Shown: positions 21,626 to 33,502 of the stretch, one piece after another
Position numbering within the stretch: position 1 is the first letter of the stretch
How the letters are laid out: each line of letters begins with the position of its first letter
Source of the DNA: Stenopsyche tienmushanensis
Lineage: Eukaryota; Arthropoda; Insecta; Trichoptera; Stenopsychidae
Length of the DNA: 64,000 nt
Assembly: GCA_008973525.1 (NCBI GenBank)
Contig: WACJ01000386.1
Span: forward strand, 124,001 to 188,000
Direction: 5' to 3'
Notes under the pieces: generated by a model
The model's database searches: none
Told to the model about the DNA's origin: nothing
Seen by the model: the letters and a program-made list of their open reading frames with translations, nothing else
Position numbers and translations under genes: made by a program

Positions 21626-23006
21626 GTAGGAGCCAATGATGATGATTCTTTGCTCCCGCAAGCAATGAGTTAAAATCATTTACGGCTCACACCTTTTGAT
21701 AAAATATATTTATCACTTTTTTATGATTTATTTTATTTCTACACAAATATCCTTATTCAAAATGTCAAACAAGACACATTCAATTTCTTATAATTTTAAT
21801 CGATATTTGTATGTTAAAGTATAATATAAATCATAAATGTCATGAGTTATGATGGCGAAATAAAAAATAAATTTGAATAAAATCAAGCAGCAAAACAGCC
21901 TTGAAATAAACAACCAATCATTTTAACACAATTGGCATGATTGATTTTGAATATGCGATTTATTCCCATCGCAATTTGTTTAATCAGTATTTTATACGCC
22001 GATTAGCACCTGAACATTTAAATGCCACACGCTCGATTGAGTTAATCAAAATAACGTTTCTCATTGATGTGATGCACATTTTTGAGGTGTTGTTGGGGGG
22101 GTTAGCACTCAACTAGTAATTAGCTCATTGTGCCAAACTGCGAGTGTTATTAGCCCAGTTTCCCTTTAATCCACGGAGCGCCCTCGTCTCTCGAGGGAGG
22201 CTGTTGATGCAAGTGCCTCTTGTCGACCTGAAATAAGCCCATGTCCTTGGCTTAATGCGATAATGGGCACTTGTGTTTTTAGAGCTTTTCATTTCCTATT
22301 CGCTTTCATCTCCTTCATATTATTTCAACGAGTCCTATTTGAACTTTGAGTTTGAAATCCCACATTTGATCCAGGATTTTGATATAAACTCATTCAAGCG
22401 AAATGAGCAGCATTTCTTCCGTTAATACAATATTTATTAAACAACAACAGAATACATATTAACGATGATATTCATGAGCATGAAATCGGAACGCCGAATA
22501 AAAATCGATTTGATACGCAAGCGTGATTGTATTAAAAATCACGAATTTGGAGCGCTGAGTGACCACAGTTAAACGATTACTCGTTCAGGTCATGATTTGA
22601 GACGCATCGACCGCTTAAAATCACTATTCGCGGGTGTTTTTGTGCTATTATTCGTTAAATATAAATTCCTTATAATCAAAAATATTGATGATTGACAAAG
22701 ATTTAAGTTTAAATTGGTAACACTTGATCTGATGAATGTGAATAAATTATGCATTTAAAGTTAAATGTGGCTTATAATCCAAATATGGGAGTTGGGCCAA
22801 GACTTGCTATCTATTTAAAATTTATCATATTTAAATCCTCGTGGCTTTGTGCGCTCTCTATTATGCTTTGTCCATCAAGGATGGTTGAGCTTTCTCGGGC
22901 ACATTATCGTTTCAAGTGCTTTACAATTTTCCTCTTGTTTGTTTTTTAATATTCTGTTTCCGACTATTTTAAAGGATATTATATACTATTAAATCATTAT
23001 TTATAA
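21626..23006. other. Unassigned DNA
   Basis: No recognised gene. The moderately GC-rich portion at 22080-22290 is non-repetitive within the window and could be host regulatory DNA, but nothing specific supports that. Confidence 0.4.
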
Positions 23007-23419
23007 CTAGCTAGTACCCGGCGCGTTGCTGCCACAGAAATAATAATTCTAAAAATATCGTTTGAAATTTGAAAGAGTTATCTTGTTTAATTAGGAATGA
23101 TAGAAATAATAGAATTTATTTTGTTTTGTTGGTTTTATTATAAAAATGAGCAAAGATACAAACATTGATTTTTATAAATAAGATACCTATATAATTTAAA
23201 AAAGTGCAAATAATAAGTTGGCAAAATTTTATCGCAATCGAATGAACGGTATGGCAGCGCATTAAATACGGACAAACAAATGATTTTTATACATTAGACT
23301 ATGCCTATGTTAGTCGCGAATTCCTTAGCAATAAATGGACGGAGTTTTATCGCAATCCGATGAACGGTATGGCAGCACATTTCAAACGAACAAACCCCAA
23401 TTAATTTTTATACATTGGA
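23007..23419 (-). mobile_element. Non-autonomous Helitron, complete, reverse
   Basis: On the minus strand it starts TCCAATGTATAAAAATTAAT at 23419 and ends GCGCCGGGTACTAGCTAG at 23007 followed by T. It aligns along its length with the plus-strand element at 6581-7016, including the doubled ACCGTTCAT module. No coding. Agreement at both ends between independent copies supports the Helitron limits. Confidence 0.82.
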
Positions 23420-23429
23420 TTGTAATAAA

Positions 23430-23800
23430 CTGGTTGACACGATTTCAACCCTTTTAGAATAAAAAATAAGAAAGAAAAAAGATTCTTAATAAGTAAGAAT
23501 ATAGTTATAGCCCCTACCTCAATTAAAAAAATATTTTCACAAAATGGCGACTGTTTAATTTTTTTTTTAACCATTTATTTTATTAAAAATAGTTGAAAAT
23601 AAGATTAAAAAACAATAAATCTGATAGGAGCGATATAAAATTAAATAGAGAAGGTTTGTACCAAATTTGAAGTAAATCAGTTAATTAGAACGTATGATAT
23701 CATGTCAACTGTGTTGAAAAAAGTAGTCTCGAGAAAAACGCGTTTAAAGATTTCATTTTGGTAGGATCAGCGTAGTTGCTGCGTTACAAAACAAAATCGA
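23430..23800. repeat. Unclassified repeat shared with 40081-40380
   Basis: Matching phrases in the same order at both loci are TGGTTGACAC/TTTCAACCCTTTTA, GACCAAATTTGAA(A/G)TAAATCAGTTA-like, GATATCATGTCAAC-like, AACGCGTTTAAA and TTTCATT(T/A)TGGTAGGATC. No terminal repeats or coding were recognised. Both copies lie within about 300 bases of a Helitron. Confidence 0.65.
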
Positions 23801-23829
23801 TTTTTTCAAGGTGAAACAACATATCTTTC

Positions 23830-24239
23830 ATCGGCTTTATTGTTATGAAACATTGCCAAACATTCGATTGAAATAATGCTGTGTTTGTTCCACTATGAGT
23901 AAACGCGGCACCCATCTTGCGTACAGCTTTCTCATGTCCAAACTTTCCGTCAATATACGATATACAAGACTTTTTGAAATGTGTGCTAGCTCGTGCACTT
24001 CAGTCGATGATCATCCAATGTCGTTTTGTGGTGTGGTCACCTTATTTCATCGACGACTGCGATGTTCGTCTTGGCAGCTCGTACGGCCTCGTTTAAACTC
24101 TGCTATCCAATATTTCACTGATGTAAACCAAGGAGCGGACTCCCCTCAAGTAGAATCTAGCTCGGTTTTGATTTTGACTAAACTGAGACCTTTTAAAATA
24201 AAAGTATTGTATCATATAACGATAATCAATTTATTCCAT
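23830..24239 (-). pseudogene. mariner transposase N-terminal half, second lineage
   Basis: From ATG at 24239 the minus strand reads ME-stop-IDYRYMIQYFYFK, then VKYWIAEFKRGRTSCQDEHR, a degraded stretch, VHELAHISKSLVYRILTESL and DMRKLYARWVPRLLIVEQTQ. These are consecutive blocks of the mariner DNA-binding region up to just before the first catalytic aspartate. NKADERYVV near 23830 may be the start of the catalytic block, after which homology ends at the shared repeat. Stops and frameshifts are present. Sequence differs clearly from the 2 kb and 10 kb mariners. Confidence 0.85.
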
Positions 24240-24265
24240 GTTTACAAAATTCAGTAAGAACGTTC

Positions 24266-26272
24266 ACTATTGATGGTTGTCAAACAAATACTAAAAAAAA
24301 TTGAAATTTAAGCTTTGTAAAGTGAATACTTTTTACCATAGTATTTTTTTAAAACAACAACATACTATACTTCAGATCAGGTACTTCTGGGACGTTCCTC
24401 GTAGTTGTGTTCTATATCAGAAACCAGATAATCGCATAGATATTTTTAAATCCGATTTAGTAATAGATGAGCGTTGCTTGCATAAATATCGTATAAGCTT
24501 ACCAAAATGTTGTGTAAAAGCTCTTATGATACTGTCAATTCTGTAGCTTGACAGGGCCCAGCGGACAAACAAAGAATTGATCCCAAAGTGCCAATCAGAG
24601 CGTTCTTCGTCGACGGGTACTTTTTAAATTATAAAGCTCGCTTCCGAATTATTCAAGCCTCGGATGGCGTCACAAAGAAGCTGTTCGATCCTTTTGTTTA
24701 TCAACAAAGGGCTTCCAATTTCTAATTCGGCGTAATCCGTGTAGGAACGGACAGGGCGAATAATGAATTAACACCGCATTAACCTTTAAACCGAAGGCCT
24801 TCCACCTGATTGTAGGTCGTCGTCGTCTTATCGTCAAGTCTTCGAAACAATGACCGTGTTCATTCATTCTGAATGAATAATTGGCCCGAAATCTTCTCGC
24901 ATACCGCCGGGGCAGAAGATACCATCAAGAATTAAGCAACCCATCTAACGAGGCTAATGGCGGTCTACTCATTAAAATTATCCGCTCCGAGTCCTCTGCA
25001 TATACACATTCGGATGCTTTGCTGAAAAAAGGAGTCAAAATTTAAATCCTCAAACGATTCGACAATTAAGGCTTTCACTATTATAGCCCAATTTCCTGAG
25101 AACTACTTGATAATTAGTAAATTGGTGATAATTTAACAATTCATTTCGGGGAGATGCGTACCGTGTTATTAACCCACTGAGAGGAGCGTCTGATTTAAAT
25201 ACAATGATGTTGTTGGAAGATTTGACGATTAGTTTGGCTCATTGTATGAGACGACCGATTCGGAGCTCGAATATGGACAGATTTATGGCCTTTTAAATCA
25301 CGGAGCAAAACGGAAGGAATCTTCCTTGGTTCATCATCAACTCGATCCATTATGTTTACAGGTTTTCCTCAATCATCATCGGATGTTTCGTATAAATTTA
25401 CATGTAAACAGCATAATATGCATATAACACATAGGTAGGTAGGAATTAAAATGATGAATAAAAAGTATATCCATTGCTAGAAATTTCAAAATAATACTTT
25501 GGAATTCAGCAAAAAATCACGGAAAAAAGGCTTCCACATCTTACAGATTTATACGTATGTTACATACGCTAAAAAGCCGAATCTACAAGAAATGTTCAAG
25601 TTAAATAGATATCGGCTATCAGACGCAGGCGATCTCAATGGGAGATTCTCTCAAGGATAAGGGCGTTTTTATGTGGTATTTTCCCATTGACTACCGAATA
25701 AAAATTGATACTGCTCATTCATTATCTCGTTTCGGTATATTGGGGTAGAAGTTTTCTGGATCATGTTTAGATATTTCAATTTCAAATGGATTGAAAACAA
25801 TACTACATTACAACAACTATGTTATTTACCAAAAAACCCACTTAAAATGAGCATATTTAAAAGTCATTAAATCCACCTGTAGAACCCTAATTTCTTTGTT
25901 GTTTATATTTGAAATGCAATTAAGGTCGTTATATAGACACGTATTTTATAAATTCAAATTAGCCTGATTATGACCTTGTTCTTAAAATGTTGAAGCCCGT
26001 CACACACAATAAAAAACTATAAGAAAACAACAAAAATATGACCGAATTATGTCATACCATCTTATCCAGGCTGAGTCGTTTGATCTATTTTTATTTGATG
26101 TTTTAATTTGTTTTTTAGCAAATAGGCTTTTTACTTTTTTACTTCTTCTATTCTTACTGAATTAGCTTTTTGATTAGAGAGTTATCGATGCTATATTTGT
26201 ATATCCACCACTTATCGTCCACACAAACCCAATTTTCTCTCAGGACCGAGCAGCGTGAGTGTAGTTTGTATA
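24266..26272. other. Unassigned DNA
   Basis: No recognised gene. Short motif-free frames at 24301-24546 and 25242-25427. The part 24540-25060 is non-repetitive and slightly GC-richer. Confidence 0.4.
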
Positions 26273-26602
26273 TTAACTCTTTGCGGTCCTATGTCGAGTC
26301 TGGCTCGACATTTTGTTTCTACATTTTTTCCTCACTCAGATTTAAATTATGTGATTTTATTTTACGTATCGTGTTTAGGACAGTATTTGGAAAAGAATAT
26401 TGGTCCTTGGATCATATTTTCGATATTTTTACGTAATAATATAATATTTTTGTCCGAAACTAACGAATACACAAAATAAAATTTTAAAAAACCTGGGTTC
26501 CATTTAGGCCAATGTTTTGAGAGATACCATAAAACATTGGAAAAAAAGTGTTTTCTTAAAAATGTCTAAAATATTTATTTATTATTTAATGCAAAGGGTT
26601 AA
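26273..26602 (+). mobile_element. piggyBac MITE, family 1
   Basis: TTAA flanks at 26273-26276 and 26599-26602; left end CTCTTTGCGGTCCTATGTCG, right end TGCAAAGGG. It has the left-end ATGTCGAG/CTCGACAT palindrome. The interior CCATTTAGGCCAATGTTTTG also occurs in reverse at about 14050-14075 in the large element, but the 10 and 33 kb copies lack that part, so the MITEs come from different deletions of one parent. Confidence 0.86.
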
Positions 26603-28709
26603 TAAATGAACCTTAACACTGTTGATAACACACAATATTCTTTAATTTCTTCGTTTAAGCATAAACAACACACATGTTTGTCTCTAGTTTTTATGAATGT
26701 GTATAGGCTCTCTATTTTACATTGATTAGGTATAATATTTTTTTGTTTTTAATATATTTTTATATTAATCTGAGTAATCTTGCAATAAAATTCGCTTTAT
26801 TTGAATGATGGTTGTCGCGAATCGTGGCGCTCTTTCGACACCCACCATAAAAGAAGAGAATTGCAGACCGCATTTTTACTGTCGTCATTTTAAAATACAA
26901 TATCTTTATGGGTGTATGGAGACGTATAAAATTCAACCCCTAAATCCTATTTAATAAAATGTCGGCACGTCACGGAAGACGCCATTATTTTAATACGAAA
27001 AATATAGCCTTCTCGTATTTGAATTTATTGCGCGACCCCAAAAATGTTTTTTTTATTATATTTTTGGCCATTACGTTGCAATGGAAATCTCATCTCTCCG
27101 CGCCAAATTATTATCAGCTTTTTCGAAATGCAGAGGAGTCTTGACAATTTACGATGCGATTTATCATCCAGACCTTGCGGACGTTAATAGATTTACAATT
27201 TTATAATGGAGGCAACTAATGGCACTTGTGGAGGCGGACGTTAAAAAATGAATTTAGAAACTGCAACCTGATGCAATCTCAATTTTTCCATGGTCGCATT
27301 TCGTGAATCATCACTTTCTATATCGTCAATCATTCACGCGGTATGATGCTATTATATTGTTTATTCTTTTTTAATCGCAATGCAATTTTCGATATCCTTC
27401 CTGTCGGTTTTTTATCATTGTTTGCTAAAGGATATGACTTCCTCGGGGGATTGCGTGTCGCGAGGACGAATTAACGTCCGATTCTTTAGAAATGATAACA
27501 CTCGGATAAATACAAACTGTATTTCATGCTAAATTTCAGCGTACAGGTTTAACATTATCGGAGTAAATTTGGTTGCATGTAATTGGTAACACATGCATGG
27601 GCTTTGGCATACAAATCCTAAGGATTTGTTTGCGTAATTAATGGCATTATGTGCTACTAATCCTTAATCCTATATAACAGGCATACACCGACGAACAATA
27701 ATATCGAATGTTGTGAGACGTAAGCTGGAAAAGTGATGTAATATAATACCAATTAATTGCCATTTATTTGGTTTTGCCAAATGTAATTATAATTTCCCAA
27801 AATAAAACATCTGATGATGAGTTTGATCATTAATTATGTTCACGTGCATATTTATAAGCTCTTGATGTTTTTAATCCTGCATTTAAGGGCTGAAATTTTT
27901 GCTCGTAGAGCGTAGTTTATGTAACCAGACATGTGTAAATAAATGATTACGGCGATTCACTGCCAGCGGTGTAATTTTATTGACAGACCGCGCCTGTGCT
28001 GAAAAGTCACTGTCAAAAAGAGTGTCAAAACAATGCGAAATACTATCTATTTTATTCATCCCGTTTTGCGTGTGTATTTTTAGGAAACAATATATGAAAT
28101 CGTGATTTTTTTTTTCCCTCCATATAAATCAGCTCATTGTTGGCGGATCGAATTACGATGTACATGCAATGGCAATTCACTCTTTACATTTTTTGTAGGT
28201 ACGTGAGTGACAGCGATTTATCTAATTTTATGTTTAAAATTGGCGTTTTAGTCACGTTTCAGCATCCATTTTCAACGCAAAATCGTGTGAAAACGCTCCG
28301 TATACGCTGGAATGCTCCACGTCCACTCTTTATTAATTGCGTTACATCATATGTTATTTTTTTACAGCTTAATGCTTTATATTTCAAAAAGTTGTAATGG
28401 CGTTCGCAAATCGAGGATAAAATACGGCTCATCTATTTTGACTCTACATTAACGCATACCCATAATCCATATATGTTAGCGTGGGATTTCGCTTAATGAT
28501 CTAAAAATATCTGTTTGATTCGGGACTTAAATCTGGATGACTGAGTGTCCAACTCTCTTCAATTAATTTTAGAGCTTGGTATCTCCATTCTGAGTGTTGT
28601 CTTTCATTAATGCTTGAATATTGAAACACATTTATACCTCGTGTATGGATCGAATAATTAAAAATCATCGTTCAACTCATATAAGCTTATAGTAACGAAA
28701 ACCTTCAAA
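26603..28709. other. Unassigned DNA
   Basis: No recognised gene or element. A small plus frame at 28137-28397 (86 codons) has no motif. Confidence 0.42.
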
Positions 28710-28865
28710 TAGTGTATTTTCATGAGAATTATTTCTCAAGAATTACTCAAGATAAATTCTCGAGACATTTTCCGATTTCTCGAGAAATTTTAGAAATCAA
28801 TTTTTATTTCATAAAATAAAATTTGTATGAATATTTTTGATACAAATACAACTGCATTACACCTA
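28710..28865 (+). mobile_element. hAT MITE fragment, TTTCTCGAGAAA family
   Basis: Begins TAGTGTATTTTCATGAGAAT, then a TTTCTCGAGAAA palindrome and AATTTTTATTTCATAAAATA, TACAAATACAACTGCATTA. It matches the left half of the 42.3 kb copy and lacks the right end. Confidence 0.68.
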
Positions 28866-28881
28866 GATAATGCATCTTTGT

Positions 28882-29998
28882 TTAACACTAGGTTTACGGG
28901 CGTTTCTAATATATGTATTTCTACGAGCGCCCGTCAAATTAACGAATAAACGAAAATACGTATTTTCTTTGAAACATAAATTTATTTAAATTAAATCTGA
29001 ATTGAACAATATTTTAGGCTTCACATTTAAAAATTATTAATATTTTTTTGTTGCTGTAATTATTACGGCAATGAAAACAAAAATATAAACGGTATAAAAT
29101 AATCATATTTATTTAGCATATTTTTTACAAATATACTTAATTTTGTTTGGCATTTTCCGCATATGAACTTTTTGCAATACATACAATTTTGCAGTAGCTC
29201 ACTTAGCAACTTTTTCGCACTTCTGACGTTGAAGTCTATGACAAATTTTCTCTTTTTTTTCTTCAGATAATTCCTCGGCTACACAAAATATGAACTCCTT
29301 TCTGTATATTTTTGATCCGATGCATTCTTTATATATGGTCAATGACGTCGTTTATACCTATATGTAGAGGACTAGAAAACTACGTAACTCAGCAACCGTG
29401 ATTGTCCAGTATTTTTTTTAAAACTGTCTGTCAATTATCAATTCGAAAGCACTAGTTACACAACCCGACATATTATTTTCTTAGTGTAGCTAATAGATCT
29501 TGTAATATCCTTGAATATCATACGAACTGGCGTCCTAACACTAGATCAGCCTGTTTCAGTTTTATCCATCCGTTGGACTGCAATTTCAATATCGCCCACT
29601 ACATTTTGGGATGTTCTTAGAATGCTCGTTCTCTCATCCTCAGAGTCAGAACTATAATAGAAAGAATACGTATCCTTTTCTTGTTATGATGCATTTTAAA
29701 AACGATTTCCTCTTCACTATCCGAAGATTCTTCTATCTCTCCACTTTCAATGCATTCAGAACTTTCACTGTCAGCTTCGCTTTGGCCTAATACATACTGA
29801 TCTTCTTCGGAGATATCCTCAGAACAATCTTAATTGATGTCGATAATTTTGTTCACTCTTATATAAACTAAACTTTTTTTGAATTAAATTATTAATTTAC
29901 GATGCAAAATGGTTAAAATTAATGCTATGGTTTTTTGGATATTTAATTTCAAAGTTTGAAATCCGTCATATTGACGGATCCCGTAAACCAAGTGTTAC
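28882..29998 (-). mobile_element. piggyBac-like element family 3, internally deleted
   Basis: Left end TTAACACTAGGTTTACGGGC (28882) and right end CCCGTAAACCAAGTGTTAC (29998) are inverted repeats; the right TTAA has become TTAC. ACGGGCG and CGCCCGT form an interrupted palindrome inside the left end (28896-28934), and ATCCGTCA-TAT-TGACGGAT another inside the right end (29961-29979). The minus strand keeps an acidic N-terminus and a cysteine-rich C-terminus of a piggyBac transposase, with the catalytic middle gone. Length 1117 bp. Confidence 0.8.
29110..29835 (-). pseudogene. piggyBac transposase, N-terminus joined to C-terminal cysteine domain
   Basis: Minus-strand 29835 to about 29690 reads EEDQYVLGQSEADSESSECI and EIEESSDSEEEIVFKM, the acidic N-terminal region common to piggyBac transposases. 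After a degraded middle with several stops, 29290-29130 gives FVIDFNVRSAKKLLSELL and NCMYCKKFICGKCQTK, a CxxC...CxxC arrangement like the C-terminal cysteine-rich domain that binds the terminal repeats. The DDE core between them is lost, so no enzyme is made. Confidence 0.68.
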
Positions 29999-30002
29999 GG
30001 GA

Positions 30003-30079
30003 CAAAAAATATATGCCCTAAACTTTTTTCTTTCTGCCATAAAAATATCCATGCTTTTTTGGAAAGTCGAAAGATTTTA
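30003..30079. repeat. Short repeat shared with 53305-53385
   Basis: Both loci carry AAAAAAT(A)TGCCCT(A/G)AACTT-like sequence followed by CTATAAAAATATCCATRCTTT-like sequence and GAAA(G/A)TC(G/T)..AGA. Non-coding. At 53 kb it lies inside a hAT MITE, here it adjoins a piggyBac end and a hAT MITE. Confidence 0.45.
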
Positions 30080-30087
30080 ATATAGAG

Positions 30088-30305
30088 AAGCGGTTCTTAA
30101 ACAGCTAAACCACGAAGCTATACAAAAAACATTTATTTTGACCAAGAAATGTTTTTTGTTTGAAAAATTAAGTCACAAGTTTTGGGATGAGGTCCACAAA
30201 AAAAAAAAAAAATTCATGAGGGGGTCCGCGAGAAAAAATTGGCCCAAGAGAAAGAAATTTTGCTCAATAGGGGGTCCGCGGACTATATGAGTTTAAGAAG
30301 CACTG
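30088..30305. mobile_element. hAT MITE with perfect 8-bp target duplication
   Basis: ATATAGAG stands immediately before (30080-30087) and after (30306-30313) the segment. The ends are AAGCGGTTCTTAAAC and GTTTAAGAAGCACTG, inverted with mismatches. The right half repeats GGGGGTCCGCG twice. The CAGTGnTTCTTAAAC-like terminus plus 8-bp duplication identify hAT transposition. Non-coding, 218 bp; no second copy is in the window. Confidence 0.85.
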
Positions 30306-30429
30306 ATATAGAGCTTATTTGACGATAACAAATTATGCCTACATTTAATGATATCTGAAAAATTGTTTAGAAATTTGAGAAATTAAATCACAAACGACAA
30401 TTTTGGAGAAATTTTGCATACAAATATTA

Positions 30430-30619
30430 TTATTTTAAAAAAATAATTTTGTATATCTGTTAGTTTAACACAAAAATATTTTATAATATAATTACGAAAA
30501 AAATATCGCAAGTATAATCGGATATGTTCACGAGAGCGCGCGTCAAGAGTCGACAAAGGACCCACCGGAATTAAATCGATGTCGAATCAGATTCGACATA
30601 GGACCGCAAGGGATTTTAA
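30430..30619 (-). mobile_element. piggyBac MITE fragment, short subfamily
   Basis: From TTAA at 30616-30619 the minus strand reads AATCCCTTGCGGTCCTATGT and carries the palindrome ATGTCGA-ATCTGAT-TCGACAT, then CGATTTAATTCCGGTGG as in the 1441-1622 copy. It also keeps GCGCGCTCTCGTGAACATAT, linking it to the longer family members. The far end lacks a recognisable terminal repeat, so this copy is truncated near 30430. Confidence 0.75.
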
Positions 30620-30639
30620 AACATCTAAAACATTCTAGT

Positions 30640-30824
30640 TCTTTTTTTGGACAAAATTTTTGGAAATAAATTATTATTAATAACATATCTGTCAAAACAA
30701 ATGTATTTTGGTAGATATTCACTCATATGCAATTTGCAGTGTTATAAAGTGGATTTGTTTATATTTGTATCGAAAATATATATTTCAAAATTTCTCAAGA
30801 AATCATTTCCGAGAAAAAACACTA
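30640..30824 (-). mobile_element. hAT MITE fragment, TTTCTCGAGAAA family
   Basis: It ends TTCCGAGAAAAAACACTA at 30824, preceded by TTTCTCAAGAAATC. The interior TATTTGTATCGAAAATATAT matches the family core. The other half is not recognisable. It starts near the piggyBac fragment ending at 30619. Confidence 0.55.
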
Positions 30825-33112
30825 ATTGAATTCAAATAGAAAAATATTAACAATACATCGATGATCAGTTCATTAAATCTATCGAACATCGTGGGCTGTC
30901 GTTTCAATTTTCGTTGACCCATTGGGAACATATTCAACGGATGGGCTAAAAAATGTACTCATCATTGTTGTTGAAACCTTCACCCGATTTGACCCCCGGG
31001 GGTCGGCATCCATCATCGAGCGCCGCTTCAAATTGGCATTGCGTCGTGAGAACGTCGATGTCATAACATCGACCGTCAAAAATGGTAGTAGGATTTGACT
31101 CCCATGCTGACCACTACGTGGGCCTCTTCTTGCCCGCCAAAATATAAACAACTCGGCATAATTACACAGCGTACGAGCAACCGACTCCTATTATGGCGGA
31201 TTTGAATCGAGTCAAGGAACGTGAACCATATGACCTCAACTTGTCACGCAACGATGGATAACTGCGAGGGTAATCGATAAACATCTCAAATATATGCGTA
31301 TTTACAGCCGTGACCAGCACGCGCTGCAGTTGTCTACTACCCGCAGGACGAAGAAGAGGGTTGCCGCCACTTATCGATCCCCATCTAACCGAATTGGGTC
31401 GTAGGACATCATTTTGCTTTTATTAAAATTGACCGCATCGACCACTCGACCGCCGATGGTCGCCATTAAATTTATGCAATGCTAAATGGCGATGCAAAGA
31501 TCGAACGGCTTCAAAGTCCATCGTTGCAACCTTTGATTCGGAGCGTTCTTCATTAAATTACTCGATGTATCTAAATTTGCAGTTTGATTACCCGCATTCT
31601 GTATACGTCCAATGCGTGCACATAATGGAATACAAATTGAAATATCACCTAATTAGATCGGATATTTGCAAAGTCACCTATGCACGACCATATGTACAGA
31701 TCACCAAACAACATGGAGCGGCATACGTACACAATACATCTATTCATTTAATAAAATTAGATCCAATACATAAGGAAAAAAGACATGATCAGTTTACTAA
31801 GAAACGCCTAGATTTAAATTTATTTCTAAGAGTGATGATTTAAGAATTATATCAATTTTATGAAAGAAATGGAATTTCACTAATTTATTGCGAAATCGCC
31901 CGAACTTTGGGCGAAGTTTAACGCAAAGCACCCGAATTATAAAGTGTTAAAATGAATTTTCAGAACGTATAAAAATATATAAAATTAATATAGTTAGAAT
32001 AGTTGTGTAGTATTACTTATATGGCTTCTCGTGTAAACGTTGATTTCTCGTTTCTATCGAGAGATAGAAAGCACTCACGAACTTGTTGTTAATGTTGATG
32101 TGGGCGATAAATGTCGAATGAATGATTTTAGATCGGATATGACTTGTCGGCGAACGTCGACATATCACAGGGGGGTGTGCGATATTACTATCGGGTCCGA
32201 TCACACCCCCTGTCACCCTCCGAGTTTAAATACTATACATCGGCAGCCCTTCGGTTGTGGCGAGTTTGTTCACCCTCGGTGACGTGGAGCAATGACCGCG
32301 GTGATATATTCGCTTTCCCCTCCATAAATAATAACAAAAAATAACATAAAAATGATGACAATAAAGCAGACCGGATGCACGGTGGATGGAGTTCCTCCCT
32401 GCCCAGATCCTGTTACGGTCCCGAAACACCCCGCCTCGCTAAGTGGACGCATTCACCCATTCTACTAGTATCGAATGACTGCGCGCTCCGATTCGATTAC
32501 TTTCTACGTTTTGCGCAAATTTATCATTATCTTTTTGCGTTATTAAGTCCAAGTGTAGAAAGCATACTGGAGGTGACACTTCGCCGGAAGTCATCCAATC
32601 ATTTCGCGATCTGGAGTCCAAAATCGTCTTCCGACAGGTCAGAGCGATGCTCCGAAGATGATTTATCATATATTTGCATAATTGATCGTTAACGCCGGTT
32701 ATCGAGTTTCGAATGTTCCGGCATCGCCGAGTATGCAATGCTGCACTCATTACTCAATACATTCAATTCGTCATTAATGACTATTTCATAAAAAACACTA
32801 ATTATGGACAATTCATCCAATTTGACGAACATCACAAATGAAAACGTAGAATGACTGCTTCGAAAATCATGCAAATGATACTTCAACACATTTAAACCGA
32901 TTTAATTTGAGCTTGTACAGCATTAATATAAATAATCGCAAAAACAAACCTTGCAAATCTTGAATACTTTAGTATGCAAGAATGTGTTAATATATACAAT
33001 TAAATACGAGAGTGACATTGAATGCCTAGAAAATGTGTTATTACATATTTAAAAAATCAGAGTTAACATGGTTTTATATTTGATTGGACTCATAGGGCGT
33101 AAAATTTTTTGC
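30825..33112. other. Unassigned DNA
   Basis: Contains a GC-richer stretch at about 30880-31520 and another at 32130-32720 with short overlapping frames on both strands (105 codons plus at 32375-32692, 103 minus at 32439-32750). No motif recognised; two-strand overlap suggests composition, not coding. Confidence 0.42.
32167..32212. repeat. Inverted repeat with CACCC-box arms
   Basis: ACAGGGGGGTGTG and CACACCCCCTGT are mirrored around about 21 bases, one G longer on the left arm. CACACCC resembles the binding site of KLF/Sp-type zinc fingers, which is inference only. Confidence 0.55.
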
Positions 33113-33502
33113 TTAACTCTTTACGATCCTATGTCGAGTCTGGCTCGACATTTTGTTTCCACATTTTTTCCCCCCTCTCAGATTTAAAATCATTTCATTT
33201 TATTTTACGTATCGTGTTTAGGACAGTATTTGGAAAGGAATATTGGTTTTTATTATCCTTCATAGTGTTTCGCCTACCTGCTAGAGATACAAAGGAAAGG
33301 GGCTGTTGCCCGGATAAAATCTTAAAACACAAGCAGTGACTCTTAACGCGCGCTTTCGTGAACATAAAATATAATACCTCTGTATAGTATATTAGTAAAA
33401 TATACAACTTTGGTAAAAAATAATAGGGTTTTATTAAATAATAACCTTATAAAATATTTTATCTTAAAATTGTCTAAAAATTTAACGACCGCAAAAGGTT
33501 AC
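33113..33502 (+). mobile_element. piggyBac MITE, family 1, long version
   Basis: It starts TTAA then CTCTTTACGATCCTATGTCG with the ATGTCGAG/CTCGACAT palindrome. It ends GACCGCAAAAGG then TTAC, a mutated TTAA, at 33499-33502. The interior at 33195-33407 is nearly the same as 10227-10436 and matches the large element in reverse. The frame seen there is shared non-coding DNA, not a gene. Confidence 0.83.
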
